From Imbricaverruca yamaguchii (lineage: Eukaryota > Arthropoda > Thecostraca > Neoverrucidae), in contig JAOTOL010001646.1 of assembly GCA_034440575.1 (NCBI GenBank), positions 1,566,501-1,630,500 of the forward strand: a stretch of DNA of 64,000 bases, given 5' to 3'. Positions 45,840 to 59,207 of this stretch are shown here, piece after piece. Position numbers and translations under genes: made by a program. The notes under the pieces are model-generated. The model was given only the letters and a program-made list of their open reading frames with translations. It ran no database searches and was not told the DNA's origin. Each line of letters starts with the position of its first letter. Positions within the stretch are counted from its first letter, which is position 1.

Positions 45840-46260
45840 ACAACGATCCGCAGCTTTGTGACATGACGCGGTGTATTGCGGTATGTCGCAGTTTTATGGC
45901 ATGACTGTTTACCGCGGTATGTCGCAGTTTTAGGATATGACTCCGTTTGTTGTGATATGTCGCATTTTTACGGCATGACACCGTCTACTGCGGTATGTCG
46001 CAGTTTTATAAGATGACTCAGTCTGTTTCGATACGTCGCAATGTTATGGCATGACGGAGCTCTACTGCGGTATGTCGCAATTTTATAACATGACACAGTT
46101 TGTTTTGATACGTCGCAATTTTATGGCATGACGGAGCTCTACTGCCGTATGTCGCAGTTTTGTGACATAACTCAGTCTGCTGTGATATGTCGAGTTGTAT
46201 GCCATGACGGAGCTTTATTGCGGTATGTCGTAGTTTTATGGCATGACACAGCTGCATGAC
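45840..46260. repeat. Degenerate repeat around TATGTCGCAGTTTTATGGC
   Basis: About ten diverged copies of GCGGTATGTCGCAGTTTTAT plus GGCATGACACAG, in two alternating forms. Likely an old array. Confidence 0.8.
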
Positions 46261-46595
46261 GACGGCTTTCGGCCTTACCCAAGTAAACCCGGATATGCTG
46301 ATGGCTGAAATCGCAAAGCGCCAGCCGTCTACGCTCGATATGGGTCTCATATTTCGCAAACTCCGTACTTCGTGCCCAAGAGCTGGCTGCAGACTAGATG
46401 GCGGACCATCGCTGTCCGAGTATAAGGAATTGATCTGTCGTGTTTGGAGCGTTTTATCGGCGCTGACGCCAGTGTCAGCAGTACGGTGAAACATTGAGCC
46501 GATCGTGGCACGGCAGCACGGCCTCCATGCAGTATCATTGAGGATATCCGTGCGATATCGTTCTCTCGGGTTCGCTCAGTTTGTTTCGGCGAGGC
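46261..46595 (+). other. Intron, no gene supported
   Basis: A 77-codon frame (46256-46489) reads plausibly but has no splice or domain support. Confidence 0.4.
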
Positions 46596-47258
46596 GCGCT
46601 GTTGTAGTGAGGCAGGGAGCGCTGTTGTGCGAGACGGGAGGCCATGTTGGGTGAGGTGAGACACGCTGTTGGGTGATGCTGGGGTGGGTGGCGCTGTTGG
46701 GTGATGCGGGAGGTGCTGTTGGATGAGGCGGAAGGCGCTGTTGGGCGAGACGGGAGGCGATGTTGGGCGAGCCGGGAGGCGATGTTGGATGAGTCGGGAG
46801 GCGCTGTTTGGTGAGTCGGGAGGCGATGTTGGGTGAGCCGGGAGGCGCTGTTGGGTGAGGCGGGAGGCGATGTTGGGTGAGGCGGGAGGCGATGTTGGGT
46901 GAGTCGGGAGGCGCTGTTGGGTGAGTCGGGAGGCGATGTTGGATGAGTCGGGAGGCGATGTTGGGTGAGGCGGGAGGCGCTGTTGGATGAGGCGGGAGGC
47001 GCTGTTGGGTGAGGCGGGAGGCGCTGTTGGATGAGGCGGGAGGCGCTGTTGGGTGAGTCGGGAGGCGCTGTTGGATGAGGCGGGAGGCGCTGTTGGGTGA
47101 GGCGGGAGGCGCTGTTGGGTGAGCCGTGAGGCGATGTTGGGTGAGCCGGGAGGCGATGTTGGATGAGTCGGGAAGCGATGTTGGGTGAGTCGGGAGGCGC
47201 TGTTGGATGAGGCGGGAAGGCGCTGTTGGGTGAGGCGGGAGGCGCTGTTGGATGACGC
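46596..47258. repeat. 22-bp G-rich minisatellite, about 30 copies
   Basis: The unit is GCGGGAGGCGCTGTTGGGTG plus AG. Every unit offers at least two GGG runs on the + strand, so adjacent units satisfy G-quadruplex spacing. Confidence 0.95.
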
Positions 47259-47825
47259 GTGACCGCACGATGGGGAAGCGGCCAAGTGTTCGGCGTCGTG
47301 CCTGCTCCGCCGTCTGGAGATACAAATCTACCCGAGTTATTGCGGCTGAGGTCTTGCTGTGCAGCGCCGCCGGCACAGATTTACTCGGAGAACTATCGGC
47401 AGTACTGGCGCGGACCTTGACTCTGTGACCTCTGCGGGCACAGGTGCGTACATTTGGAAAACATTCGGACGTCAGAGCATGACCTTGGCCCCTCTTCTGC
47501 ACGGAATGCAGGGCAATGTGCGTGTTCTGGATGTTTATCTAAGCCTTCGTCAAGGTGACTAACTAAAGTAGTTCGTACAGCATGAAGGAATACGTTCGAC
47601 GTCTTGTTTCGCAGCGGGTTGTGAATAATTACCACCGAAGGAAATGGCTGTGTTTGTGCAAATGAGTGCAAAGAGCTCATCAGCCCGAGTGGCTACGTGG
47701 TCTGTACTTGCTCACCTCGTGCGACGCCAAAAACCCAACTCGCTTGGCTCTGGCTCTGTATGATGTGTTGCGTCTCACCGTTTACCGCTGCCATCGAGAC
47801 CTCTGTGTTCGTTGCCCGATCTGCT
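47259..47825 (+). other. Intron, no feature recognised
   Basis: Unique sequence. No exon was supported. Confidence 0.45.
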
Positions 47826-48040
47826 GGCGTGAGTTTGCCCGCCATGGCCGGCCAGCTGTGACGGTCTGTTTTGCGTGAGTTCGCCTGTCGTGGCCTGCCA
47901 GCTGTGTTTTGCTTGAGTTGGCCCGTCGTGGCCTGTCAGCTGAGACGGTCTGTTTTGCGTGAGTGGCCGTCGTGGCCTGCCAGCTGTGTTTTGCGTGAGT
48001 TGGCCGCCGTTGCCTGCCAGCTGTTCCGGCGTGTAACTAC
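47826..48040. repeat. About 37-bp repeat, five to six copies
   Basis: Copies share TGAGTTGGCCCGTCGTGGCC and TGCCAGCTGTGTTTTGCG with small indels. Confidence 0.88.
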
Positions 48041-49077
48041 TGTCGGTCCGGTGACGTCGGATCCGCGCCATTTGGCCGCATTCCCGCCACGTGCGCTGCC
48101 CACTGCTGCCGCCGCCTAATGCCGGCAGCTGTTGTTCGGCTCGTGTCATATGTGAATGACGGTATTGTGCGACGAAAGATCGGGATCGAGGTCCCAGCCG
48201 CCGTCTGTCGTCTCGTGCCATCCAGATGGGTGGCCTCTGTTTTCCGGCATCACCCGGTGGTTTTTCCCCGGGCGTGCGCTGACGCTCATTTGCGCGTCTG
48301 CTGTGCCTGGCGCCGCAGGTGTCCCGTGCCGCTGTCGGCTGCACCCGGTCCTGCGCTTCCTGCCGGTGAATTCCTCCCCCATCCTCATCCGGTGTTCATT
48401 CCACCGTCCACTGCCTGACGGCCGTCTGCTATCGGTGCTCTTCTAAACGTGGGGACCTGGGTGAAGTTGGACAAAACTAGCCTATTATATAACCCACCCT
48501 GAGACCTGCTGGAGAGCGGCGCTTGTCCATCACCTCGCTTCCTCGCCAACGGACCGATAGTTCAGCCGCTAGTGAGTATCGAACCGAAGACATCTCGGTG
48601 GAGAGTTAGAGGCCTATCCGTCCCCCTTCCACGAGGTTATAATAGCCACAAGTCCATCGTGGATTACCTCAATAGAAAGTTCGTGTCGGTGTTTCCCACG
48701 GCGATGCGTGATGATTTCCACCGGTGTGGTGTTCGGACTGGCGTTTTCCACGGACAAGCCATCCCCGACTGCCCAATGATGCCACCCAGGGCAGCCTGAT
48801 GGTCCAATTGTCACACAGGGCGGTCTCATGGTCCTATTGGGGCGGTCTGTATCCGACTCCTCGCCATTCCCCATGGACACCTGCGGTCTATCGGAGCCGG
48901 TGTCCCCGGGTATCGTCTGCCGTCACCGACACCGGCCGTCCCAGGGGATGGCCGGTGGTATCCGTGGTCTGTCTTCGCTGTGCCGTGGCTGTCGGCCGTT
49001 GTTGCCGGCCACACGTCGGCACGGCGCGCCGGTGCAGGCAGGCGTGGCTGCGTCCCGTCTGCAGGCCCGCTGGTGCT
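48041..49077 (+). other. Intron, no feature recognised
   Basis: GC-rich. Open frames at 48119-48446 and 48724-49167 have no paired splice sites or recognisable domains. Confidence 0.45.
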
Positions 49078-49290
49078 GTTGCTGTGTGCTGGCGGCGACC
49101 TCTGCTGTGTGCTGACGGTGACCTCTGCTGTGTGCTGGCGGTGACCTCTGCTGTGTGCTGGTGGTGACCTCTGCTGTGTGCTGGCGGCGACCTCTGCTGT
49201 GTGCTGACGGTGACCTCTGCTGTGTGCTGGCGGTGACCTCTGCTGTGTGCTGGCGGTGACCTCTGCTGTGTGCTGGCGGTGACCTTTGCT
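49078..49290. repeat. 23-bp minisatellite, about nine copies
   Basis: The unit is GGCGGTGACCTCTGCTGTGT plus GCT, with GGCGGCGACC and GACGGTGACC variants. Confidence 0.95.
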
Positions 49291-49639
49291 GTGCCGGCGC
49301 CGTACCGGCCGCGCCGCCAAGGTCGCGGCCGCGGCTCGGCCGCCGCCCCGTCCCAGTGGCGCGGCGCGACGCATTGTGCGCGGATTCCGAGCCGGCCCCC
49401 ACGAGCCGCGCGTCTGTGAACGGGAACTGGCCGGAATGGGCCCGCCCGTGGTCTGCGAAGGGCATGAAAGGAAGTGGGTCGGGTTGAATGTGGACCTGGG
49501 CCGGAGGGAGGCGGCGGATCCGGAGACCGGTGTGGAGACCGGCTTTGCGACGACACTGAACGCAGAGCTGGGAAATGACGACAAGGCGTGGGATCAAATC
49601 GGAGATGAAGTTGTGATTCGCAGTCTGACGATTAGGCGC
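49291..49639 (+). other. GC-rich spacer
   Basis: Continuously open in one + frame together with the next repeat, but no motif was recognised. Confidence 0.4.
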
Positions 49640-49870
49640 GCCAGGCGTACCAGAAGTCCCACTACCAGGCGTACCAGAAGTCCCACTACCAGGCGTACCA
49701 GAAGTCCCACTACCAGGCGTACCAGAAGTCCCACTACCAGGCGTACCAGAAGTCCCACTACCAGGCGTACCAGAAGTCCCACTACCAGGCGTACCAGAAG
49801 CAGCACCAGGCGTACCAGGAGTTCGACGACCAGGCCTACCAGGAGCAGCACTGGGCGTACCAGGAGCAAC
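49640..49870. repeat. 24-bp repeat, about nine copies
   Basis: The unit is TACCAGGCGTACCAGAAGTC plus CCAC. The period is a multiple of three, so frames read as 8-residue repeats: KSHYQAYQ in one + frame and RRTRSPTT in another. The last copies diverge (EFDDQAYQ and EQHWAYQ in the first frame), and that frame stays open to 50031. Confidence 0.93.
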
Positions 49871-50210
49871 ACCCTGATATCGATGTCCGAGATCTTTGCA
49901 TCAGTCCGGAACCGCTACTGTTCGCCTGTTGCTGTGCACGATACACAGCTCTGCACATCCGAGCTGATGGATATCTTTCCCGGATCGTGGCGAGAAGAGT
50001 TCACAATGCACTTGAGGATGATGCCATCTAGTGTTAGTCATATGACTCGTTTGTATTCTTGCTCATATATCGCTGTCATCGGGTAAGGAATGTGTAGGAG
50101 TGCTACTGGTAGATCTGTGTGTAGATCCACACCTATCCATCGAATATTTCGAGACGGAACATCACGCCTGTCTACATGGACATAATTTACACCATTATTT
50201 GCGGGTGGCG
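49871..50210 (+). other. Intron spacer after the 24-bp repeat
   Basis: Apart from the run-on frame from the repeat, nothing was recognised. Confidence 0.4.
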
Positions 50211-50320
50211 GCGCACCTGTCTGCACCTGGCGGCTGACGGCTGACGGCTGACGGAATCTGGCGACTGACGGCTGACGGCTGGCGGAATCTGGCGGCTGAC
50301 AGCTGACGCCCCGTCGCCGC
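50211..50320. repeat. Short (GGCTGAC)n-type repeat
   Basis: GCTGACGGCTGACGG steps with GGAATCTGGCG interruptions, about 100 bp. Confidence 0.85.
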
Positions 50321-51440
50321 AACGCTACAGTGGCCGCCGCAGGGGGCGCGGTGCAGCGAGGTGGAATGTTGGTACTCTGCCGATCCGTGATGGCATTCTT
50401 CTCGGCGCCACTCGACATTCTTCTCGGCGCCACTGCATGCTAATGCACGGCGGGCTGGCACGGGGGATGGCCACATCTCGGGGGGATCGCGAGGGTCGCC
50501 GTCGGCGGCGCTGTGAGGTCATGTCGCCCGCCACCCGCTGCACTGATGACGACGGGGGCGCCTCACAGGTCGTCGTCTGTGTGGATCGTGGACGGGCGCC
50601 GGCTGCAGGGCTGACGGTGAGTCAGATGGAGAGCGGTCGTCACGAGCTCGCTTGGGAAACCCCGGCCGATGCCTGCCCGAGGGTCCCCGTTAAATGTGCA
50701 TTGTCCATAGCTCGCTCCGACGAGATTCCAGCGGCGGCGATTCGACAGAACTCGACCGAGAATCTGGTCGGCCACGGCACCGATAGTTCGCGCTGCCGCC
50801 ACCAGGTGTCCCCGCCGGTGTGCGCGACGGCTTGGCTTTGATGTCGCCGCCAGTGCGGCCCCGGGCCGTCGCGCGCGCGCCTTTGTGTCGGCGCCGGTGG
50901 AGGACGGGTGATGGCAGTTTCCGGAGCGCGCCGGCGTTCGCCGCTGCGGATCGGCGTATTGTGTCAGCGTCGGAACGACCGATGTCCCGTGCGCCGCTTC
51001 GGCCGTGCTAGTCAGGCATTGTGCGCGCCGGACGTCGATGAGTGACACGCGTACCGTCCGTGTGCGGTGAGCCGGATCGTGCGCGTGGCAGGCGACCTGC
51101 CGACACACGAGCTGGGGGGCAGGTTGTGCCGGCTCCACCTGGCACGGTGCTGCGCGTCTCCGACTGGGTGCCAGCGGGCGCGGGTCGGCCGCCGCTCCCC
51201 GCAATTGGCCGTTCCAGCGCACAACCGTGAGTTGCGGGAGCCAGGTCCCGCGACCTTGACTCCACCCACGCAGCCCCGACCGCGCTCTTTGCCGATGATC
51301 AGGTTCCTGGTGGCCGGGCGGCTGAGCTGCCCGAACGCTCGCCGATACCGGGAGCGGGCGGCATGGGAACGAGGCGTTCCCCGGCTGGTCAAGGCGCGCC
51401 TCCCACCGGTCGCCCGCCTCTTTGACACGCTTTTTTGTTA
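50321..51440 (+). other. GC-rich block, no gene supported
   Basis: CpG-rich over more than 1 kb with several overlapping open frames (up to 361 codons on -, 224 on +), as expected from low stop-codon density at high GC. A 48-bp frame between CCTCACAG and GTGAGT at 50569-50616 keeps phase 0 but lacks a pyrimidine tract. Confidence 0.4.
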
Positions 51441-52837
51441 TTTGGTTATTTGCGTGTGTGTGGTCAGCGCCGTCAAACATTGGCACGGACGCCACGGCTG
51501 TCTGTGGTGCGGCGTGGTGCGAGTGCTGCCGTGCTCGTTGCTTGTAAGAACAACTCATGCTCCGTTCTGGCTCGCGGTGACCAGCCGTGATTATCACGAG
51601 CAAAAGCCAAGGCCGAGCGAGAGTCTCCCTTCTACAACCAGTAAGCATGTACTTGAGTCACCAGGTCATAACTCGGGAGGCATGCTTCTAACTTTGCAAA
51701 GGCATGCGGTATATTCGCAGAGTATGCTTGTATGTATATAACGATCAGTGGGATTACGTGACGCACAGCGTATCACGGTGTCGACGATGCTGTCTGCTCC
51801 AGCTGCTGACACCGTGCCCTGTGCACTGTTCTGTGCAGGGATACACTCAGACCGGCCGGCGGCGGGGCACTCAATAATCCGCTGACGGCGGCGTGCCACT
51901 CAATAATCCTCTGACGGCGGCCGACAATGGCCAGAATTGCCTCCTCAGTAGGAATCACTGGGTGAATGCTTGCGGACTGTTGTGCGTTGGGCTTGTCACG
52001 GGCTCTGCAGGTTATTTGTTGTAGTCGCAATACGTGGATGGCGCTAGACGAATTTTAGGAATAAAATAAGACTGACTTTGTTTTGTCCGGCTTTCAACCC
52101 AAGTGAGATATGAACACCGAAGGGGATGCTTGGCTCACACTTCGTTTGAATCAGCACGTCATGCAGACCTTATGAGTTCAGCGAAGCCAGCATGCAACTG
52201 GCGTTGGCAAACACAACAATTTATTATGCATAACCTCATCAAGTCCATGTCTGAAAACAAGCAATGCTCAACATACACCACAATCGTGAGAATGTACGCT
52301 GCTGCAGCAAGCAGCACTCGATAAATATGTTGTCCAAATGATGCAATCAAATCATACGTAGCACTCATTACAACTTTGATGAATGCAGCCGTAATAAGTA
52401 TCATTTAATATGCAAAGTTGCTTAATAATCTTGTATTGACTAGTGAGCATGCTGACCGAACAATATCCAAAATTACCGCATGGTCAGAAGTGGACAAAAT
52501 ATGAATAATTTCGTGAGCTCAGTCGGACAACACAATATACAAATCGATGGGGTTTCGGGATGTACCCGACACGGAAGTGACGGGCAGGAGAGCAGTCCCG
52601 GCCGCCGTGGCCGTGCTATACTAATTGGACGAAAAACAACCTTTGTATGTTCGCTGGACACCAATGGATATCAACACCAGTCGCAATGTAAAACTGTTGG
52701 CAAATCCGGTGAAACCACTCGATTTTTAAATGAAGCGCCACCCAGTGTTCACGCGGCCGGTGATGACAGCGCCCCTCGTCGTCGCCAGCACCCCCGCCGC
52801 CACCATCACCCCACCCATTCCGGCCACCCATGACCGG
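51441..52837 (+). other. Intron, AT-richer, no feature recognised
   Basis: A short ACTCAATAATCCKCTGACGG duplication lies at about 51868-51920. The 52100-52450 segment is AT-rich. No gene was recognised. Confidence 0.45.
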
Positions 52838-53310
52838 TACACCCGCAGTCGTCACCCTCTCCCGGCCATCCCTGACCAGTACACCCGCAGCCGTCACCCT
52901 CCCCGGCCACCCCTGACCGGTACACCTGCAGCCGTCACCCTGCCCCGGCCATCCCTGACCGGTACACCCGCAGCCGTCATCCTGCCCCGGCCACCCCTGA
53001 CCGGTGCACCCGCAGCCGTCACCCTGCCTCGGCCACCCCTGACCGGTACACCCGCAGCCGTCACCCTCCCCCGGCCACCCATGACCGGTACACCCTCCCC
53101 CGGCCACCGCTGACCAGTACACCCGCAGCCGGCCCTCCCCGGCCACCCCTGACCGGTACACCTGCAGCCGTCACCCTGCCCCTGGCCATCCCTGACCGGT
53201 ACACCCGCGAAGCCGTCATCCTGCCCCGGCCACCCCTGACCGGTGCAGGCGCGCCCGCCGCGGGGCCGCGACGGTCAACCCGCCGCCGGACCACCCCTGA
53301 CCGGTACACC
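52838..53310. repeat. 42-bp minisatellite, about 11 copies
   Basis: The unit contains CCCCTGACCGGTACACCCGC and AGCCGTCACCCTGCCCCGG. Some units are shortened (about 53090-53130). TGACCGG is the reverse complement of the CCGGTCA core seen in other arrays. Confidence 0.94.
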
Positions 53311-53329
53311 CGCAGCCGTCAGCCGCTGT

Positions 53330-53800
53330 CACTGCCCGCCCCGGCCACCTGGCACTGCCCGCAGCCGCCGACACTGCCGCGCCGCGCCCGCCGCCGGCAG
53401 CCGCCGACACTGCGCAGCCGCTGGCACCCGCAGCCGCAGCCAGCCGTCACTGCCGGCGGCCGCCGACACTGCCCGCAGCCGCTGAACTGGGCCGTTCACT
53501 GCCCGCAGCCGCCGTCACTGCCCGCAGCCGCCGACACTGCCGGCAGCCGCTGACACTGCCCGCAGCCGCCGTCACTGCCCGCAGCCGCCGACACTGCCCG
53601 CAGCCGCTGACACTGCCCGCAGCCGCTGACACTGCCCGCAGCCGCTGACACTGCCCGCAGCCGCTGACACTGCCCGCAGCCGCTGACACTGCCCGCAGCC
53701 GCTGACACTGCCCGCAGCCGCCGACACTGCCCGCAGCCGCCGTCACTGCCCGCAGCCGCTGACACTGCCCGCAGCCGCCGTCACAGTCCGCAGCCGCCGG
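53330..53800. repeat. 19-bp minisatellite, about 25 copies
   Basis: The unit is GCAGCCGCTGACACTGCCC with CCGCCGACACTG and CCGCCGTCACTG variants. It follows the 42-bp array directly, with a transitional zone at 53310-53420. Confidence 0.95.
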
Positions 53801-53804
53801 ACTC

Positions 53805-54075
53805 TTGACCACTGCCCACTGAACACTGGCCAGTGAACACTGAACACTGACTACTGCCTACTGTCCACCGTCTACACTAACCACTGAACACTGACCACTG
53901 CCTACTGACTATTGACCGCCCACTGATCACTGACCACTGACCACTGCCTACTGACCATTGATCACTGACTGCCCATTGACCACTGTGTACTGCCCACTGC
54001 ACACTACCCACTGATCACTGCTCACGGCCCACTGCCCACCGCCCACTGCCCACGGCCCACTGCCCACCGCCCAGC
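53805..54075. repeat. Degenerate ACTGACCACTGCC-type tract
   Basis: Irregular 7-14 bp steps of ACTGACCACTG, ACTGCCTACTG and ACTGCCCACTG, ending in GCCCACCGCCCACTGCCCAC. A decayed or slippage-prone array. Confidence 0.85.
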
Positions 54076-56672
<2,597 letters not shown>

Positions 56673-56957
56673 TGTAGGGGGGGGTGACTGACCGACCCCG
56701 GCCGGTGTTGTAGGGGGGGGTGGGGGTGGGGGCGACTGACCGACCCTGGCCGGTGTTGTAGCTGGGGGGGGCGACTGACCGACCCCGACCGGTGTTGTAG
56801 GGGGGGGGGGCGACTGACCGACCCCAACCGGTGTTGTAGCTGGGTGGGGCGATTGACCGACCCCAACCGGTGTTGTAGCTGGGTGGGGCGACTGACCGAC
56901 CCCGGCCGGTGTTGTAGCTGGGGGGGCGACTGACCGACCCCAGCCGGTGTTGTAGGG
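56673..56957. repeat. 38-bp minisatellite with long G runs, about seven copies
   Basis: The unit contains GACTGACCGACCCCGGCCGG and TGTTGTAGC followed by five to nine G's. The G runs vary in length, as expected from slippage, and make the + strand a strong G-quadruplex candidate. The array ends about 110 bp before the next exon. Confidence 0.93.
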
Positions 56958-57066
56958 GGAAAGCTGGCTGTTGTTGCAGGCTGGTGGAAGGACTGCTGCT
57001 CATGTCGTGGCCGGACGTCCCGCGGTGTGTTTGCGACACCGTCAACTTACCTGACCCGTGTTTCAG

Positions 57067-57174
57067 CCCGAGGCGGTCGACCATCTGCCCAGCTGGACGG
57101 TGGATGAGCGGCTGCTGACCTCGCCCCTCCACCCGGACGTGCGGTTCCACGCGCTGGGTCACGCCCTGTCAGAG
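57067..57174 (+). CDS. Internal exon 3 of the split gene
   Basis: A 108-bp exon after the acceptor CCTGACCCGTGTTTCAG and before the donor GTCAGT, of exactly 36 codons in phase 0 at both ends. It agrees with the phase-0 end of the exon at 30742 and the phase-0 start of the exon at 59070. The translation begins PEAVDHLPSWTVDERLLTSP, continues LHPDVRFHALGHALSE, and is rich in codons ending in C or G. No domain is recognised and no transmembrane segment is apparent. It lies close to the two following exons and about 26.2 kb from the preceding one. A rapidly evolving G-rich array sits just upstream. Confidence 0.7.
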
Positions 57175-58853
57175 GTCAGTGGCAGCTCACGTCGGCAACG
57201 ATGGTGAACGTTTTCCGAGCGGCGGTGAACGATAGCAGTTGCTTCCAGCAGTTGCATAGTGGGGTGGACGTGGTCTTACGCGGCTATGGTCTCTACTTTG
57301 TCAGCGCTGCAAGGTGATAAACCGTGCTCGGACTGCTAAAGTGCTGTCCCGCCTTAATGCCGTCTCACCTACTTACCCACGCCCGAGTAACTATCAGTGA
57401 TGTAAACTTCTCGGGAAGTTGTCCAGTGTATGCTGTCGCCCGGCACGCGTAGCCGCAGACTTGTGTTTCAGCACACATTGTTGCCGTTTAACACTGCCTG
57501 CTCGAATTCATTCCCAACGTTTTGCCACCAGCTTGGCATCGGATCGGGTTGGGACATTTTCAAGAGTGGCATTACTACTAAGCAATGAGCTCGGTCTGGC
57601 CTAGTAAAACAGCCCGGTTGTTATTCATCGACAGTGGACCAGGGTTCGGACTTGATTAGACGCTCTCCAATCTTGTTAACACGGGCTAATATCGTCCGGC
57701 GGCATTTTCATTTGTATGCTCTGCGTGACACGCCCCAGCGCCCCAGTGTGACACGCCCCAGCGGGCTGTTCTCCTCGCCGACATGCATTAGCGGGAGGAG
57801 CCGTATTCGCTGCGACGGAGTCCGTGTTGGATCGTGACCTGTCATGCGTCACGCCATGCGCTCGAGACTCCTGCAGACGCCGTGACCACAACCCCATCCC
57901 GATCTTGCAAACGGCGGGCCGAGCCGTTTTTAGCGAGACCATGCATCTTGCATGTAACGCCCATTTGTTGCCAGTCAGGCTTCCAATATCAGATCGATGT
58001 TGATATTCTGACGTAATCGTTGACTGATGCTGCTTCCGCGTTCTTCTGTCCGGTGCTGATTCTCTCGTCTCCCCGACTCTCTTGCTGCGTTCCCGGCGCC
58101 CGTTCCCGCTCGTTCCGACGCTTCCTCTCCGCTTCTCCGATGGCGTTCACCCGCTCTCTTGGGTGTTCCCCACTTAGCCCGCTGTGCAACACTCACCTGT
58201 TCCACCACGAAGCTCGACATCGGCTCGGACGGCGTCGACGATCACGGATGTGAGCCGCAGCAATAAGTTCTGCGCGCATAACCAGCCTGATCGACTGCGG
58301 CGCAGGTGATCGTAACCGCTGCGTGCGTCGACTACATGTCGCGGCAGTGCCACGGGATTGGGAGTCCGTGAGCCGCCCGGTGTCCGGCGACTAATGTGGT
58401 CGTGACGTTGGGAGCTGTGAGCGGCGACCGTCGGACCAGGCCGGGGGGGGGGAGGGGGTCACCGGTGCCGACCGTGTCGCCGGTCTCGTCGTTCGATGTT
58501 GCCGGCCACGGTCGGCACAACAGGTTTCGCCGGCCCGGGCGGCACCCACCACGAGGTCAACACGGTCCAGAATCGATGCGGCTCTGTCGGCGCGTCACGT
58601 GACGTGTCGTGACGGCGCCGCCGGCCTGTCGGCCGCGGCGACAGTGTGGTCACGTGACCCGGCCGGGGCTGGTGTGACTGGTACGGCTCGCGTGGCTCGC
58701 GCGGATCGTGTGGTCGGTCTCCGCCAGCTGGCGGATCGCCAGCAGGCGTGGTGGCGACAGTATTCCGAGCTTGTATTGCCACTGTCTCGTCCGACTCTCA
58801 GTGCTCAGCTGTAGATTTAGTACACACATGCATGCATATGCATAAATACATAC

Positions 58854-58854
<1 letters not shown>
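57175..58854 (+). other. Intron between exons 3 and 4
   Basis: Unique sequence. A short GACACGCCCCAGCG duplication lies at about 57727-57760 and a G run at 58440-58455. No further exon was recognised. Confidence 0.5.

Positions 58855-58926
<72 letters not shown>
58855..58926. repeat. (AT)n microsatellite, about 70 bp
   Basis: Pure TA steps inside the intron. Confidence 0.98.
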
Positions 58927-58929
<3 letters not shown>

Positions 58930-59069
58930 CTGCGGTCGGTGCTAAGTTCCGGATTTTTATATTAAGTCAATATTAAGTTCGAGCGAATAGTCGATGACTT
59001 TTGCTTTAGCTTTCCCCGATGACCTTGTCTGCTGTGTGTGTGACCTGACCACCCGACCTGACCCGGCAG

Positions 59070-59207
59070 GGCGCACTATATCAGCTGCCCAGTCCGGAGG
59101 AGGTGACCCAGGCCAGGTCAGAGCAGTTCGCCTCCGAACTGGTGCCGGTGGATATCACAGGGCGTGGCTTCGAGCGACAGATCCAGTTCAGGCGATCACT
59201 AGTACAC
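59070..59207 (+). CDS. Internal exon 4 of the split gene
   Basis: A 138-bp exon after the acceptor CCCGACCTGACCCGGCAG and before the donor GTGAGT, of exactly 46 codons in phase 0 at both ends. The translation starts GALYQLPSPEEVTQARSEQF, continues ASELVPVDITGRGFERQIQF and ends RRSLVH. Charged residues are spread evenly, as in a soluble domain or linker, and there is no hydrophobic segment. The reading frame flows from the HALSE end of the exon at 57067 and into the FDYV start of the exon at 60377. I do not recognise the family. This is one of the better-supported exons because both splice sites and both phases agree. Confidence 0.73.

Noticed and set aside
46256..46489. 77-codon + frame with plausible amino-acid mix
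   Set aside because: Flanked by degenerate repeats, with no splice sites or homology I can name.
48540..48600. Possible further SINE or tRNA remnant (GGTTCGATACT on the minus strand)
   Set aside because: A B-box-like word alone. No body words of the SINE family and no cloverleaf.
50569..50616. 48-bp possible microexon between CCTCACAG and GTGAGT
   Set aside because: Phase fits, but there is no pyrimidine tract, and such short chance pairs are common in GC-rich DNA.
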